Of a stretch of 64,000 bases of DNA, positions 17,308-25,881 are shown in pieces. The DNA comes from Leifsonia sp. C5G2 (lineage in GTDB: Bacteria; Actinomycetota; Actinomycetes; Actinomycetales; Microbacteriaceae). Positions within the stretch are counted from its first letter, which is position 1. Each line of letters opens with the position of its first letter. Location of the stretch: contig NZ_JABFMV010000007.1 in assembly GCF_013359685.1 (NCBI RefSeq), forward strand, positions 62,001 through 126,000, given 5' to 3'. Position numbers and translations under genes: made by a program. The notes under the pieces are model-generated. The model was not told where the DNA came from and searched no databases. It saw nothing but the letters and a program-made list of their open reading frames with translations.

Positions 17308-19410
17308 TCAACCGGAGCAGTACCGCCACTGCGCCGCGATCTGCTCGGGAGTCAGTGCGGTGCTGTAGACGGCGGCGTACGCGAGTGTTCCGCCGAAGGT
17401 CCAGTTCGCCGGCTGCAATGGCCCCCAGTTGTGCATGCTCTCGTAGCCGATGCGCCAGAACCCGGAGAAGGACTGACCCCGGGTCACCGACGGATCGTGT
17501 GCCACCAAGGCGCCGTCGACGTAGAGCTTCATGCCGTCGGCCGACAGCGTCGCCGTCGCCTGGTGCCAGGCGTCGTCGAGATACGTCTGCGGCGACGAGA
17601 TGACGCGGACGGTCCCGGGCCAGACCCCGAACGCCACCCGGCCGTCGTCGGTCAGGAACAGGTGCCGGTCGAAGTCTTGCGAGTCCGCCTCCATCGCCGA
17701 GCTGAACCCGATCAGGCGACCGCCGCCGATGGACGTCTTGAACCGGATCTGAACGGAGAACTCGTCGGTCGACGGACGCAGAGTCGAGTCCGCAAGAGTC
17801 CAGCCCGGCTGATCCGGTGTGCCCGCGTAGCGGCCCGTGCGGCCGTGGACGAGGTCGGTGGCCGACGTGGAGCCCGCAGGATCGTCGAGCCGGTACCCGA
17901 ACACCGTCTGATCGGCGGGCACCAGCCGGATCATCGCGTCGCACGATTCCTCCTGCGGTGTCGGAGGGGCCGGCGGCTCGGTGGGCGGGTCGACCGGCTC
18001 CTCCGGGTTCACCGGGGTGCCCGGCGGCTCGGGCCCGGCGGGGGCATCGGGCGACTCGGGCTCGACGGGCGACTCCGGCGGGACGGGCGCCTCGGGATCC
18101 GCGCGCGGCTCCGGCGGGACGGTCGGCTCCGGCTCGGTGCCGGGCTGGACGCCGGCGCGTGGCGGCGTCGCCGGCGGCGGAGCGGGGGAGGCCGGGCTGT
18201 CTGCCGTCTCCGCCAGGACCGGAGACGGTGAAGCGGTAGCGGTGCCGGGCCGGTTCTCCTCGGAGGTGGATACCTCCAGCGCGAACGGCGTCTCGGGGCC
18301 GTCGGAGCTCCGCTGCTTGTCGGGGCAGCGATCGTCCGCCAGGGATGCCGGCTGACTCGTCGTGGACCCGTCGGCGATGCTCGACTGCGGCGCGGCGATG
18401 ACAGCGCCGGTCGTCAGGGCCGCCGCGGCGACGACCGCGACGACGGCGGCGGCACCGGTGCCCGACGCCGAGGCTCCCGCGCTCACGAGGTCGCGGAATC
18501 GAGCGACAACGCGGACCGAGTGGATCGCGCCGGACGGCACGGCACTGGCCGCGGGCGCTGTCGTCGCGGGAACGTGGACGGCCTGCGTGCCGGAGAGCGT
18601 CGCCGCCACCGCGGCCCCGGAGGACTCGCTCGTCCACCCGGTGTAGGCGGCCGCCCCGGCGATCCCCAGGAACAGCGGCAGGATGCCCATGGCGAGCCGC
18701 GAGCCGACCCGGCCGGCCTCCTTCGCTGCGTCGGCGCAGGAGGGGCACGCGTCGAGGTGCTCCTCCACCTTTGCGCGGTCGGTGCGGGAGAGCCTGCCGC
18801 GCACGTGCGGACCCATCTTGGAGAGCACCCACGCGTGCTCGGGCTCGTCGGCGGGGACCTCCGCGAGGTGGGCGTTGATCCACGACTGCCGGAGGCCCTC
18901 GCGCGCACGGACGGCCAGCGCGGAGACGGCGTTGGGCGTGAGACCGAGCAGCGGGGCGACCTCGCGCGGCGCCATGTCTTCGACCTCGGTGTACCAGAGC
19001 ACCTCCTGCCAGCTGTCCGGCAGGTCGTAGAAGGCCTTCGCCATCGTCTCGCGCTCGATGCGCTCGAGGGCGGTGACCTCGCTGTACGTCCAGTCCTCGA
19101 TCACATCGGCGTCCTCGATGTTGGGCGTGCTCTTGCGGCGCGACCAGTCGATGGCGACATTGCGGATGGTCGTGGCGAGGTACGAGCGGAAGCCGGTCTT
19201 CGGTCCGTTGCCCTTCTCGACCGCCTTGAGGATGCGGGCGAAGGCCTCGGAGGCGAGGTCGTCGGCCTCGAACCGGCTGGTGACGGAGGCGGCCATGCCG
19301 CGGCCTGCGTGCCAATGGCGCTTGAACAGGATTCCGTAGGCGGGGCCGTCCCCCTCGCGCGCCAGGGCGAGGAGTTCGGCGTCGGAGAGGTCGTCGAATC
19401 GACGGTTCAT
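17308..19410 (-). CDS. ECF sigma factor fused to anti-sigma-like, membrane and LamG domains
   Basis: This is a 700-residue protein. Residues 10-180 are an ECF sigma factor (region 2 FEADDLASEAFARILKAVEK, region 4 LPDSWQEVLWYTEVEDMAPR). A zinc anti-sigma motif, HLDACPSC, lies at 218-225. Hydrophobic segments at 238-258 and 318-340 can span the membrane. A Pro/Glu/Thr-rich linker (about 390-488) leads to a LamG/concanavalin-like domain (489-700, ending LTPEQIAAQWRYCSG). The likely topology puts sigma inside and LamG outside. ECF groups with such extensions are known (ECF52-like), with sugar-binding domains outside. Release probably needs proteolysis or a conformational signal; this is inference. 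The ATG at 19410 has AAGGA 11 bases upstream. Confidence 0.9.
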   Translation of the reverse strand: MNRRFDDLSDAELLALAREGDGPAYGILFKRHWHAGRGMAASVTSRFEADDLASEAFARILKAVEKGNGPKTGFRSYLATTIRNVAIDWSRRKSTPNIEDADVIEDWTYSEVTALERIERETMAKAFYDLPDSWQEVLWYTEVEDMAPREVAPLLGLTPNAVSALAVRAREGLRQSWINAHLAEVPADEPEHAWVLSKMGPHVRGRLSRTDRAKVEEHLDACPSCADAAKEAGRVGSRLAMGILPLFLGIAGAAAYTGWTSESSGAAVAATLSGTQAVHVPATTAPAASAVPSGAIHSVRVVARFRDLVSAGASASGTGAAAVVAVVAAAALTTGAVIAAPQSSIADGSTTSQPASLADDRCPDKQRSSDGPETPFALEVSTSEENRPGTATASPSPVLAETADSPASPAPPPATPPRAGVQPGTEPEPTVPPEPRADPEAPVPPESPVEPESPDAPAGPEPPGTPVNPEEPVDPPTEPPAPPTPQEESCDAMIRLVPADQTVFGYRLDDPAGSTSATDLVHGRTGRYAGTPDQPGWTLADSTLRPSTDEFSVQIRFKTSIGGGRLIGFSSAMEADSQDFDRHLFLTDDGRVAFGVWPGTVRVISSPQTYLDDAWHQATATLSADGMKLYVDGALVAHDPSVTRGQSFSGFWRIGYESMHNWGPLQPANWTFGGTLAYAAVYSTALTPEQIAAQWRYCSG

Positions 19411-19568
19411 AAGGTTTCGGGTCCTTACGGGCAGTGCGGGCGTCTTAACTACGTGGACGACCGTCGTCGCGGGTTCATGACGCATTCCGGAGAAAGAACG
19501 ACGTCATCCGCAGAGACCGCACTGCGCAGCCCGACCTGACGGGCCTACCCGGACGCGCTGCACCTCAG

Positions 19569-19621
19569 GGGATCGCGTGCGCAGGCGATCCCGTCCCGCA
19601 CCTGCCGGCGGAGACCGCCGG
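19569..19621. terminator. Two hairpins between PAP2 gene and sigma-fusion gene
   Basis: GGGATCGC at 19569-19576 pairs with GCGATCCC at 19585-19592. CCGGCGG at 19605-19611 pairs with CCGCCGG at 19615-19621. They lie 7-59 bases after the stop of the minus-strand PAP2 gene and upstream of the sigma-fusion gene. Termination of the PAP2 transcript is the simplest reading. Confidence 0.6.
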
Positions 19622-19627
19622 TGCCCG

Positions 19628-20299
19628 TTAAGAGACGCGTCGCGGCGCCAGGCGCCGCGTGGCCAGGTCCCAGAGCCCGACCATGAGCACGGCTCCCGCC
19701 GCGCCGTTCAGCACGCCACCCACGACGTCCGTGCCGTAGTGCACGCCGACGTAGAGCCGTGACCACGCGACCGCCACGACGAGGAGGCCGCCGATCACGA
19801 GCACGAGCGTCCGCGCGGTGGTCGTCCGGCACACCGTCGCCAGCGCGGCGACGAGAGCGGTCGCGAAGACGACGTGACCGCTCGGGTAGCTCAGCGTGGC
19901 GGGGGAGACGTGGAGCAGGTGGGTCAGGTCGCCCGTCGACGGCCGCGGCTGCGCCACGACGTACTTGATGACGAGGGTGGTGAGCCAGGCGGCGCCGGTG
20001 ACGACGCACACCCCGAGCGCCCTGCGCCAGCCCGCCAGCGGCAGCAGCACGACGAACACGACCACCAGGATGACGGCGACCACGACGGGGTGGTCGAGCC
20101 GGTCGAGCACGAGGGCCCCGGTGTCGAGCAGGGGGGAGTTGACCCGGTTCACCGCGGCGTCGAGGCCGGCGAAGCGGAGCGCCGGCAGGGCCTTCGCCGC
20201 GAACCCGAGGGCGATCGTCAGTGCGAAGAGCACGACGGTCCAGACGATCCAGTGGACGGGTCGGCTGAGTGCCCAGGCTCGGTCACGACGGGTCTGCAT
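19628..20299 (-). CDS. PAP2-family membrane phosphatase
   Basis: This is a 223-residue membrane protein with about six hydrophobic segments. The three PAP2 motifs are complete: KYVVAQPRPS (KX6RP), YPSGH, and SRLYVGVHYGTDV (SRX5HX3D). Members remove phosphate from phosphatidate or undecaprenyl diphosphate at the outer face of the membrane. The ATG at 20299 opens MQTRRDRAW. It is a single gene between the TetR gene and the sigma fusion. Confidence 0.92.
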   Translation of the reverse strand: MQTRRDRAWALSRPVHWIVWTVVLFALTIALGFAAKALPALRFAGLDAAVNRVNSPLLDTGALVLDRLDHPVVVAVILVVVFVVLLPLAGWRRALGVCVVTGAAWLTTLVIKYVVAQPRPSTGDLTHLLHVSPATLSYPSGHVVFATALVAALATVCRTTTARTLVLVIGGLLVVAVAWSRLYVGVHYGTDVVGGVLNGAAGAVLMVGLWDLATRRLAPRRVS

Positions 20300-20365
20300 G
20301 CTCCGAGAGTACGGAATGCGGGCCCCGTCAGCCTGGAGATGAACCCGTTTCGGGTGTGAGGACGC

Positions 20366-21016
20366 TCAGCCCAGCACCGGGGCGAGTGCGCGGGCGACCG
20401 CCACCGCCCGGGCCTTGACCTCCGCCTCCGAGCCGCAGGCGCCCTGCTCCGCCCACTCGCGCACCGCGATGCGGACGGCGCCGACGCACGCGACGACGAG
20501 CAGCTCCGCCTGGGCGTCGGGGTCGATGCCAAGAGTGGATGCGGCCTCCGCCGAGGCGGGATCGCGCTCGGTGACGAACGCGGCGACCGCCGCGACGAGG
20601 CCGGCGCGCAGCTCGTCGAGCCGGCGCGCCTTCCGCCGGATCAGCCCGGGATGGCGTGCGGCGATGAGCATGCGCGCCTCGCGCATCCCCTGGTCGCCTC
20701 CCGCCTCCTCCTCGGGGAACAGCGCGGCGACGACGGCGCCGACGACGCTCCCCTCATACGCCTCGTCCAGGCGCCGGGCGAACCACTCCGGGTCGCCCCA
20801 GGCGCGGCGGACGTCGAAGAGCGCGTCCTCCTTGGTGTCGAAGTAGTTGAAGAAGGTGCGGTGCGAGACCGGGATGCGCGCGCAGATCTCGTCGACGGTC
20901 ACCTCGTCGAGGTCGCGCTCGAGGGCGAGCTCCAGCGCGGCGCGTTCGAGGTCGGCTCTGACCTGTGCCTTCTTGCGCTCGCGGAGGCCTTCGGACGGGG
21001 AGAGAAACTTTTGCAT
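20366..21016 (-). CDS. TetR-family transcriptional regulator
   Basis: This is a 216-residue regulator. The N-terminal helix-turn-helix is VTVDEICARIPVSHRTFFNY at about residues 39-58, followed by the TetR hallmark FDTKEDALFD. The C-terminal ligand domain is helical and not informative. It is divergent from the DHA2 exporter at 21113, with two palindromes in the shared promoter region, so it should repress the exporter and itself. Confidence 0.93.
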   Translation of the reverse strand: MQKFLSPSEGLRERKKAQVRADLERAALELALERDLDEVTVDEICARIPVSHRTFFNYFDTKEDALFDVRRAWGDPEWFARRLDEAYEGSVVGAVVAALFPEEEAGGDQGMREARMLIAARHPGLIRRKARRLDELRAGLVAAVAAFVTERDPASAEAASTLGIDPDAQAELLVVACVGAVRIAVREWAEQGACGSEAEVKARAVAVARALAPVLG

Positions 21017-21046
21017 GATCGGAAATTTTGCAGCGACGCACTCTGT

Positions 21047-21094
21047 TAGTTGACTATGGTCATCTAATTATATATGGTTGATCGTCGTCAACCA
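21047..21094. promoter_or_regulatory. Two palindromes in TetR/exporter divergent promoter
   Basis: TGGTTGA-TCGTCG-TCAACCA at 21075-21094 is a perfect 7-base palindrome. TAGTTGAC-TATG-GTCATCTA at 21047-21066 is a 7-of-8 match. Both share the half-site core GTTGA. They lie in the 96-bp gap between the divergent genes, in an AT-rich stretch that must hold both promoters, and are the probable TetR operators. Confidence 0.7.
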
Positions 21095-21112
21095 ATTGCG
21101 CGAAGGATCCAC

Positions 21113-22831
21113 ATGTCCACCACTCTCACCAGAGACGAAGCACCCACGGCGATGTCGCATCGCCAGGTGCTCGAATCCCTCTCCGGGCTGCTGCTCGGCA
21201 TGTTCGTCTCGATCCTCGCGGGCACGGTCGTCTCGACCTCGATGCCGCGGATCATCTCCGAACTGCACGGCGACCAGACCGCCTACACCTGGGTGGTGAC
21301 GAGCACGCTGCTCGCCACCACCGTGTCCACCCCGATCTGGGGCAAGCTCGCCGACCTGTTCAACCGCAAGCTGCTCATCCAACTCGCCCTCGTGCTCTTC
21401 GTGCTCGGATCGGCGCTGGCCGGCTTCTCGCAGGACACCAACATGCTCATCGGCTTCCGTGTGGTCCAGGGTCTCGGGGCCGGAGGGCTGACGGCGCTCA
21501 GCCAGATCATCATGGCCGACATCATCAGCCCGCGGGAGCGCGGTCGCTACATGGGCCTCTTCGGCGGCATCATGGCGGTCGGAACGGTCGGCGGCCCGCT
21601 CATCGGCGGTCTGCTCACCGACTCGATCGGCTGGCGCTGGAACTTCTTCGTCGGCGTCCCCGTCGCGATCGTCGCGATCATCCTGCTCCAGTTCACCCTG
21701 AAGCTGCCCAAGCGCCCGGCGCGCACGGTCCGCATCGACTACCTCGGCGCAGTCCTGCTGGCCGGCGGCGTCTCGCTGCTGCTCATCTGGGTGTCGCTCG
21801 CGGGCAAGGACTTCGACTGGTGGAGCGCGCAGACGTTCTGGATGGTCGGCATCGCCGTCGCGCTGCTGATCGGCATGGTCATCACCGAGCTCGTGGCGAA
21901 GGAGCCGATCATCCCGCTCGGGATGTTCAAGAACCGCACCTTCACGCTCGCGGTGATCGCCTCCATCTCGGTGGGTGTCGCGATGTTCGGCACGTCGGTC
22001 TACCTCGGCCAGTACATGCAGCTGGCGCGCGGAGCGACCCCGACCGAGTCGGGCCTGCTGACGCTCCCGATGATCTTCGGGCTGCTGCTGTCGTCGATGG
22101 TGGTCGGTAACCTGATCAGCCGGTTCGGCCGGTGGAAGGGCTACATGATCGCCGGCTCGGTGCTGCTGGCCGTCGGCCTGTACCTGATGAGCACGATCGA
22201 GTTCGACACGAACTACGTCCTCGTCTCCGTCTACATGCTGATCCTCGGCGCGGGCGTCGGCATGGTCATGCAGAACCTCGTGCTGATCGTGCAGAACACG
22301 GTCCAGCCCGAGCAGCTCGGCGCGGCCAGCTCCAACGTCGCCTTCTTCCGCAGCCTCGGCGGCACCATCGGCGTCTCCGTGATGGGCAGCGTGCTCGGCA
22401 CGACCGTTGTGAACTCGATGGGCGACCGCAAGGGCGACCTGCTCGCCGCCGCGGCCAAATACGGCACGAAGGGGATCGAGGCGCTCAAGTCGCTGCAGAG
22501 CGGCCAGCTGCCCCAGGTGAACCACCTGCCGGCCGGCATCCGCACCATCGTCGAGTCGGTGTACGGCCAGGCGGTCGCGGACATCTTCCTGATCGCCGTT
22601 CCGCTCGCGATCGTCAGCATCGTCGCCATCGTCTTCCTGCCGAACGTGAAGCTCGGCACGAAGACCGCGATCGAGCGGATGAAGGAGAAGGAGGCGGGCG
22701 AGGGCCGGCTGGAGGCCGCGGAGGAGAACGCGGTCGAGGTCGCCGAGGCGCTGATCGGCGCACCCGCGACCGGCTCGGTCGCCGCGATCCGGGCGGGCGG
22801 CGACGTGACCGCCCCTGAGAACCGCCGATAG
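21113..22831 (+). CDS. DHA2-family MFS multidrug exporter (EmrB/QacA type)
   Basis: This is a 572-residue exporter with 14 predicted membrane helices. The family motif is LADLFNRKLL after helix 2, motif C is in GGIMAVGTVGGPLIGGLLTD, and IGWRWNFFVGVPVAI is also typical. The ATG at 21113 follows GAAGGA. A hydrophilic tail of about 50 residues ends the protein. The gene is divergent from TetR and followed 11 bases later by a MarR gene, so it has two candidate regulators. It should expel a drug or toxic metabolite by proton antiport. Confidence 0.93.
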   Translation: MSTTLTRDEAPTAMSHRQVLESLSGLLLGMFVSILAGTVVSTSMPRIISELHGDQTAYTWVVTSTLLATTVSTPIWGKLADLFNRKLLIQLALVLFVLGSALAGFSQDTNMLIGFRVVQGLGAGGLTALSQIIMADIISPRERGRYMGLFGGIMAVGTVGGPLIGGLLTDSIGWRWNFFVGVPVAIVAIILLQFTLKLPKRPARTVRIDYLGAVLLAGGVSLLLIWVSLAGKDFDWWSAQTFWMVGIAVALLIGMVITELVAKEPIIPLGMFKNRTFTLAVIASISVGVAMFGTSVYLGQYMQLARGATPTESGLLTLPMIFGLLLSSMVVGNLISRFGRWKGYMIAGSVLLAVGLYLMSTIEFDTNYVLVSVYMLILGAGVGMVMQNLVLIVQNTVQPEQLGAASSNVAFFRSLGGTIGVSVMGSVLGTTVVNSMGDRKGDLLAAAAKYGTKGIEALKSLQSGQLPQVNHLPAGIRTIVESVYGQAVADIFLIAVPLAIVSIVAIVFLPNVKLGTKTAIERMKEKEAGEGRLEAAEENAVEVAEALIGAPATGSVAAIRAGGDVTAPENRR

Positions 22832-22842
22832 CGGACCGCGTT

Positions 22843-23346
22843 ATGATCGCGGCCATGGAGAACACGGGACGGGTGGCGGCGGGCGACGCCGCCACCCTTC
22901 CGCCCGCGGGTGCGGGCACCGACGCGGCCATCGCCGAGGTGGAGGAGCAGTTCACCCGGCTGTTCAACCAGGTGGGCACCTCGATGCGGGAGCGAGCGTC
23001 GCGCATCCACCCCGACCTGCAGCCGGTCGGGTACAAGCTGCTCAGCACGATCGTGCGCAGCGGCCCCATCCACGCCGGTGCGCTCGCCGCGATGCTGTAC
23101 ACGGACAAGAGCGTGATCAGCCGGCAGGTGAAGATCCTCGAAGACATGGGCTTCGTCGAGCGGAGGGCGGACCCGGCCGACCGGCGGGCGAGCTTCCTCG
23201 CGGCGACGCCGGAGGCGATCGAGCGCGTGAACGAGGTGCGCGCGGCCGACCAGGCCAACCTGTACCGCAGCCTGCGGCGTTGGGGCGAGGACGACGTCCG
23301 GCGGCTCGCCGAGCTGCTGGAGCGGCTGAACGAGGTCGCCGGCTAG
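22843..23346 (+). CDS. MarR-family transcriptional regulator
   Basis: This is a 167-residue winged-helix regulator, or 163 residues from the second ATG at 22855; neither start has a clear ribosome site. The recognition region is MLYTDKSVISRQVKILEDMG and the wing is ERRADPADRRAS, typical MarR features. It lies 11 bases after the DHA2 exporter on the same strand and probably in its operon. It likely senses the exporter's substrate. Confidence 0.9.
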   Translation: MIAAMENTGRVAAGDAATLPPAGAGTDAAIAEVEEQFTRLFNQVGTSMRERASRIHPDLQPVGYKLLSTIVRSGPIHAGALAAMLYTDKSVISRQVKILEDMGFVERRADPADRRASFLAATPEAIERVNEVRAADQANLYRSLRRWGEDDVRRLAELLERLNEVAG

Positions 23347-23394
23347 CCCGCTCAGGGTGGCGATTCAGCGGGACGCTGGTACCCTTCGTCGGGT

Positions 23395-24153
23395 ATGCAG
23401 CCCGCATCCGCCCCCCTCCGCCCCCGCGGCCGCCGCTCGGCAGGCCGTCGTGCCGCTGTGCCGACGCAGCGGGTGCGGATCCGGTTGCCGCGGCGGCCCC
23501 GACGGCCGTTGCTGCCGCTGCATCACCGGGTCGGTGTGACCCTCGCCGTCATCGGGCTGGTGTGCGGCTTCTCGATCGTGCCGACGGACGAGGCGCTCGC
23601 CTCGACGCTGCTGGTCGCCCCGTCGACGACGGTCGCACCCGCGGAGGTCGCACCGCCCGACCAGCACCTGCTGGTGGACGCGACGATCGCCGCGCCCGTC
23701 GTGAGCCGGGAGAGCATCGGGGCGACGGACGGGATCCAGTCTCTCGCCCGGGTCGGGACGAACGAGTCCTGGGCCAAGCTCGTTCTGAAGTTCGGCGGCT
23801 GGCCGCAGACCGACGCGAACGTGACTGTGATGCTGCGCTGGATGCGGCAGGAGAACGGTCCGCCCGACTGGTGGAACCGCAACAACCCCCTGAACAACGG
23901 CTACGGATCGGGTGGTGGCGCCGGCCTCGGCAGCTACCCGGACCTGATCACGGCCGCGGAGTACTGCGCCAAGAACCTGCAGCGCGGCTACCCGGGCATC
24001 GTCGCCGGCCTGCAGGCGGGCACCTCCGCCGACACCACCGCCGCGGCCATCTGGGCGAGCCCCTGGGCGACGAGCCACTACGGCAACGGAACCCACTGGA
24101 GCACGCGCCCGGTCGAGATCGTGCAGGCGCCCGCCTCCGCCTGGGGCTTCTGA
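23395..24153 (+). CDS. Exported protein, cell-wall-hydrolase-like domain
   Basis: This is a 252-residue protein with a long basic N-terminus (11 Arg in the first 41 residues) and a hydrophobic export segment at about 45-65. The C-terminal 140 residues hold WMRQENGPPDWWNRNNPLNN and GSYPDLITAAEYCAKNL. The Glu followed by an NNPLN motif recalls lysozyme- or glucosaminidase-like wall hydrolases and phage endolysins. That assignment is by motif resemblance only. The gene stands alone and ends in a perfect 14-bp hairpin shared with the convergent PHP gene. Confidence 0.7.
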   Translation: MQPASAPLRPRGRRSAGRRAAVPTQRVRIRLPRRPRRPLLPLHHRVGVTLAVIGLVCGFSIVPTDEALASTLLVAPSTTVAPAEVAPPDQHLLVDATIAAPVVSRESIGATDGIQSLARVGTNESWAKLVLKFGGWPQTDANVTVMLRWMRQENGPPDWWNRNNPLNNGYGSGGGAGLGSYPDLITAAEYCAKNLQRGYPGIVAGLQAGTSADTTAAAIWASPWATSHYGNGTHWSTRPVEIVQAPASAWGF

Positions 24154-24160
24154 CCCCTCC

Positions 24161-24222
24161 GCTGAGGTGCTCGCGGTTGCGCGCGCGCCCGGCGTGTCGC
24201 GAGCATCTGCGAGCACCTCAGC
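24161..24222. repeat. Long inverted repeat between convergent genes
   Basis: Arms 24161-24174 (GCTGAGGTGCTCGC) and 24209-24222 are perfect 14-base complements with a 34-base loop. The right arm covers the stop codon of the PHP gene (24218-24220). It lies 7 bases after the stop of the exported-protein gene. A bidirectional terminator is likely; no U tract is present. Confidence 0.75.
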
Positions 24223-25228
24223 CCTTGGCTAGCCAGGTTCGGAGGCGGGGGAGGGGGAAGGTGGTGATGATGCGGTCGGCGGGGACGCCGTTGGCGGCGG
24301 CCCGTGCGGCGCCGTAGGCCAGGAAGTCGAGCTGGCCGGGGGCGTGCGCGTCCGTGTCGATCGAGAAGAAGCATCCGGCGTCGAGGGCGCGCTGGATGAG
24401 GTCGTCCGGCGGGTCCTGCCGCTCCGGCCGCGAGTTGATCTCGACGGCGACCTGGTTCTCGACGCACGCGGCGAAGACGGCGTCCGCGTCGAACTCGGAC
24501 GGCGGGCGGGTGCCCCGCGATCCCTGCACCAGACGGCCGGTGCAGTGCCCGAGCACGTTGGTGTGCGGGTCGCGGATGCCGCCGAGCATTCGCGTGGTCA
24601 TCGTGCGGCGGTCGGAGCGGAGCTTCGAGTGGACGCTGCCCACGACGACGTCGAGCCGGTCGAGCAGCTCCGGCGTCTGATCGAGCGTTCCGTCCTCCAG
24701 GATGTCCACCTCGATGCCCGTGAGCAGGGTCAGCTCGCCGGTGTCGAGGCCCGCGACGACATCCAGCTGCTGCTCCAGCCGCTCGGCGCTGAGGCCGCTC
24801 GCGACCGTGAGCGTGGGGGAGTGGTCGGTGATCGCCTGGTACTCGCGGCCGAGAGTGGCGGCTGCCGCGGCCATCACCTCGATCGGCACCGTGCCGTCCG
24901 ACCACTCCGTGTGGCTGTGCAGGTCGCCGCGCAGAAGGGCGAGCAGTTCCGTGCCGCCGGTGTCGAGCGGCGCGGCGTTGCGTTCGCGGAGGTCGGCGAG
25001 GTAGCCCGGGACCTCGCCGTCGACGGCCTGCGCGATCACCTGGAAGGTGCGGTCGCCGATCCCCTTCGTGCGCTTGAGGCGGCCGTCGGCGACGCGGGCG
25101 GCGAGCTCCTCCTGGCCGAGGCCGTCGATGGTGGCGGCGGCGCGGCGGAAGGCCTGCACCTTGAAGCTCGGCGCGAGCTCCCGCTCCAGCCAGAAGGCGA
25201 TCTCGTTCAGGGCGTCGACGGCATCCAT
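24218..25228 (-). CDS. PHP-domain phosphoesterase with HhH N-terminus (PolX-like)
   Basis: This is a 336-residue protein. Residues 1-90 resemble the helix-hairpin-helix region of PolX (FRRAAATIDG, KRTKGIGDRTFQVI). Residues 105-330 are a PHP metal phosphoesterase with HSHTEWSDG, ITDHS, GIEVDIL, VVGSVHS, LGHCTGR, EINSRP and DTDAHAPG, the full set of metal ligands. No polymerase palm is present, so it is the PolX exonuclease half without the polymerase. A 3'-5' exonuclease or phosphatase role is likely. The ATG at 25228 is chosen; ATG 25237 is an alternative. Confidence 0.88.
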   Translation of the reverse strand: MDAVDALNEIAFWLERELAPSFKVQAFRRAAATIDGLGQEELAARVADGRLKRTKGIGDRTFQVIAQAVDGEVPGYLADLRERNAAPLDTGGTELLALLRGDLHSHTEWSDGTVPIEVMAAAAATLGREYQAITDHSPTLTVASGLSAERLEQQLDVVAGLDTGELTLLTGIEVDILEDGTLDQTPELLDRLDVVVGSVHSKLRSDRRTMTTRMLGGIRDPHTNVLGHCTGRLVQGSRGTRPPSEFDADAVFAACVENQVAVEINSRPERQDPPDDLIQRALDAGCFFSIDTDAHAPGQLDFLAYGAARAAANGVPADRIITTFPLPRLRTWLAKG

Positions 25229-25276
25229 GCGCCCCATGCTCCCACCGTGTCGGTGGTGGCCGGTACCGTCCCTGGC

Positions 25277-25846
25277 ATGGGGCGGATCATCTTCGACACG
25301 GCGGCGACCATCAACGGATTCATCGCGGACGAGCACAACTCGCTCGCCTGGCTGTTCGCGGTGGAGGGAGGCGAGGAGCCGGCCGAGGGGCTGGTCCCGG
25401 CGAACGCGTCGGTGATGGTGGAGGGGCGCACGACCTACGAGTGGGTGCTGCGTGAGACCGGCATCCTGGAGCAGCCGGAGAAGTGGCGGGAGTTCCACGG
25501 CGACCGGCCGACGTTCGTCTTCACTCACCGGGAGCTGCCGGCGCCGGAGGGCGCGGACATCCGGTTCGTGTCCCGCTCGGTTGCGGACAGCCTTCCGGCC
25601 ATCCGTGAGGCGGCGGGCGACGGCGACATCTGGGTGGTCGGCGGCGGCGATCTGGCGGGCCAGTTCCTCGATGCGGGCGCTCTGGACGAGCTGGCGATCT
25701 CCATCGCGCCCGTTGCGCTCACGGCGGGCGCTCCGCTGTTCCCTCGACGGGTCGAGTCCGACCGGCTCCGGCTCGAGGCGGCCTCGGCGGTCGGGCAGTT
25801 CGCGCGGCTGCGGTACAGCGTCCGCCCCGCAGCGGCATCCTCCTGA
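25277..25846 (+). CDS. Dihydrofolate reductase / RibD C-terminal-like reductase
   Basis: This is a 189-residue protein of the RibD_C/DHFR-like superfamily. It opens MGRIIFDTAATINGFIADEH and carries VMVEGRTTYEW, DIWVVGGGDLAGQFLDAGAL and ELAISIAPVALTAGAPLFP, the usual substrate and NADPH segments. Members reduce pteridine or ribitylaminopyrimidine-like compounds; many have no known substrate. It is divergent from the PHP gene and 35 bases upstream of the UvrA2-like gene on the same strand. Confidence 0.88.
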   Translation: MGRIIFDTAATINGFIADEHNSLAWLFAVEGGEEPAEGLVPANASVMVEGRTTYEWVLRETGILEQPEKWREFHGDRPTFVFTHRELPAPEGADIRFVSRSVADSLPAIREAAGDGDIWVVGGGDLAGQFLDAGALDELAISIAPVALTAGAPLFPRRVESDRLRLEAASAVGQFARLRYSVRPAAASS

Positions 25847-25881
25847 GATAGCGTGGGCAGCGCTCGACGGAGGGAATCGAC

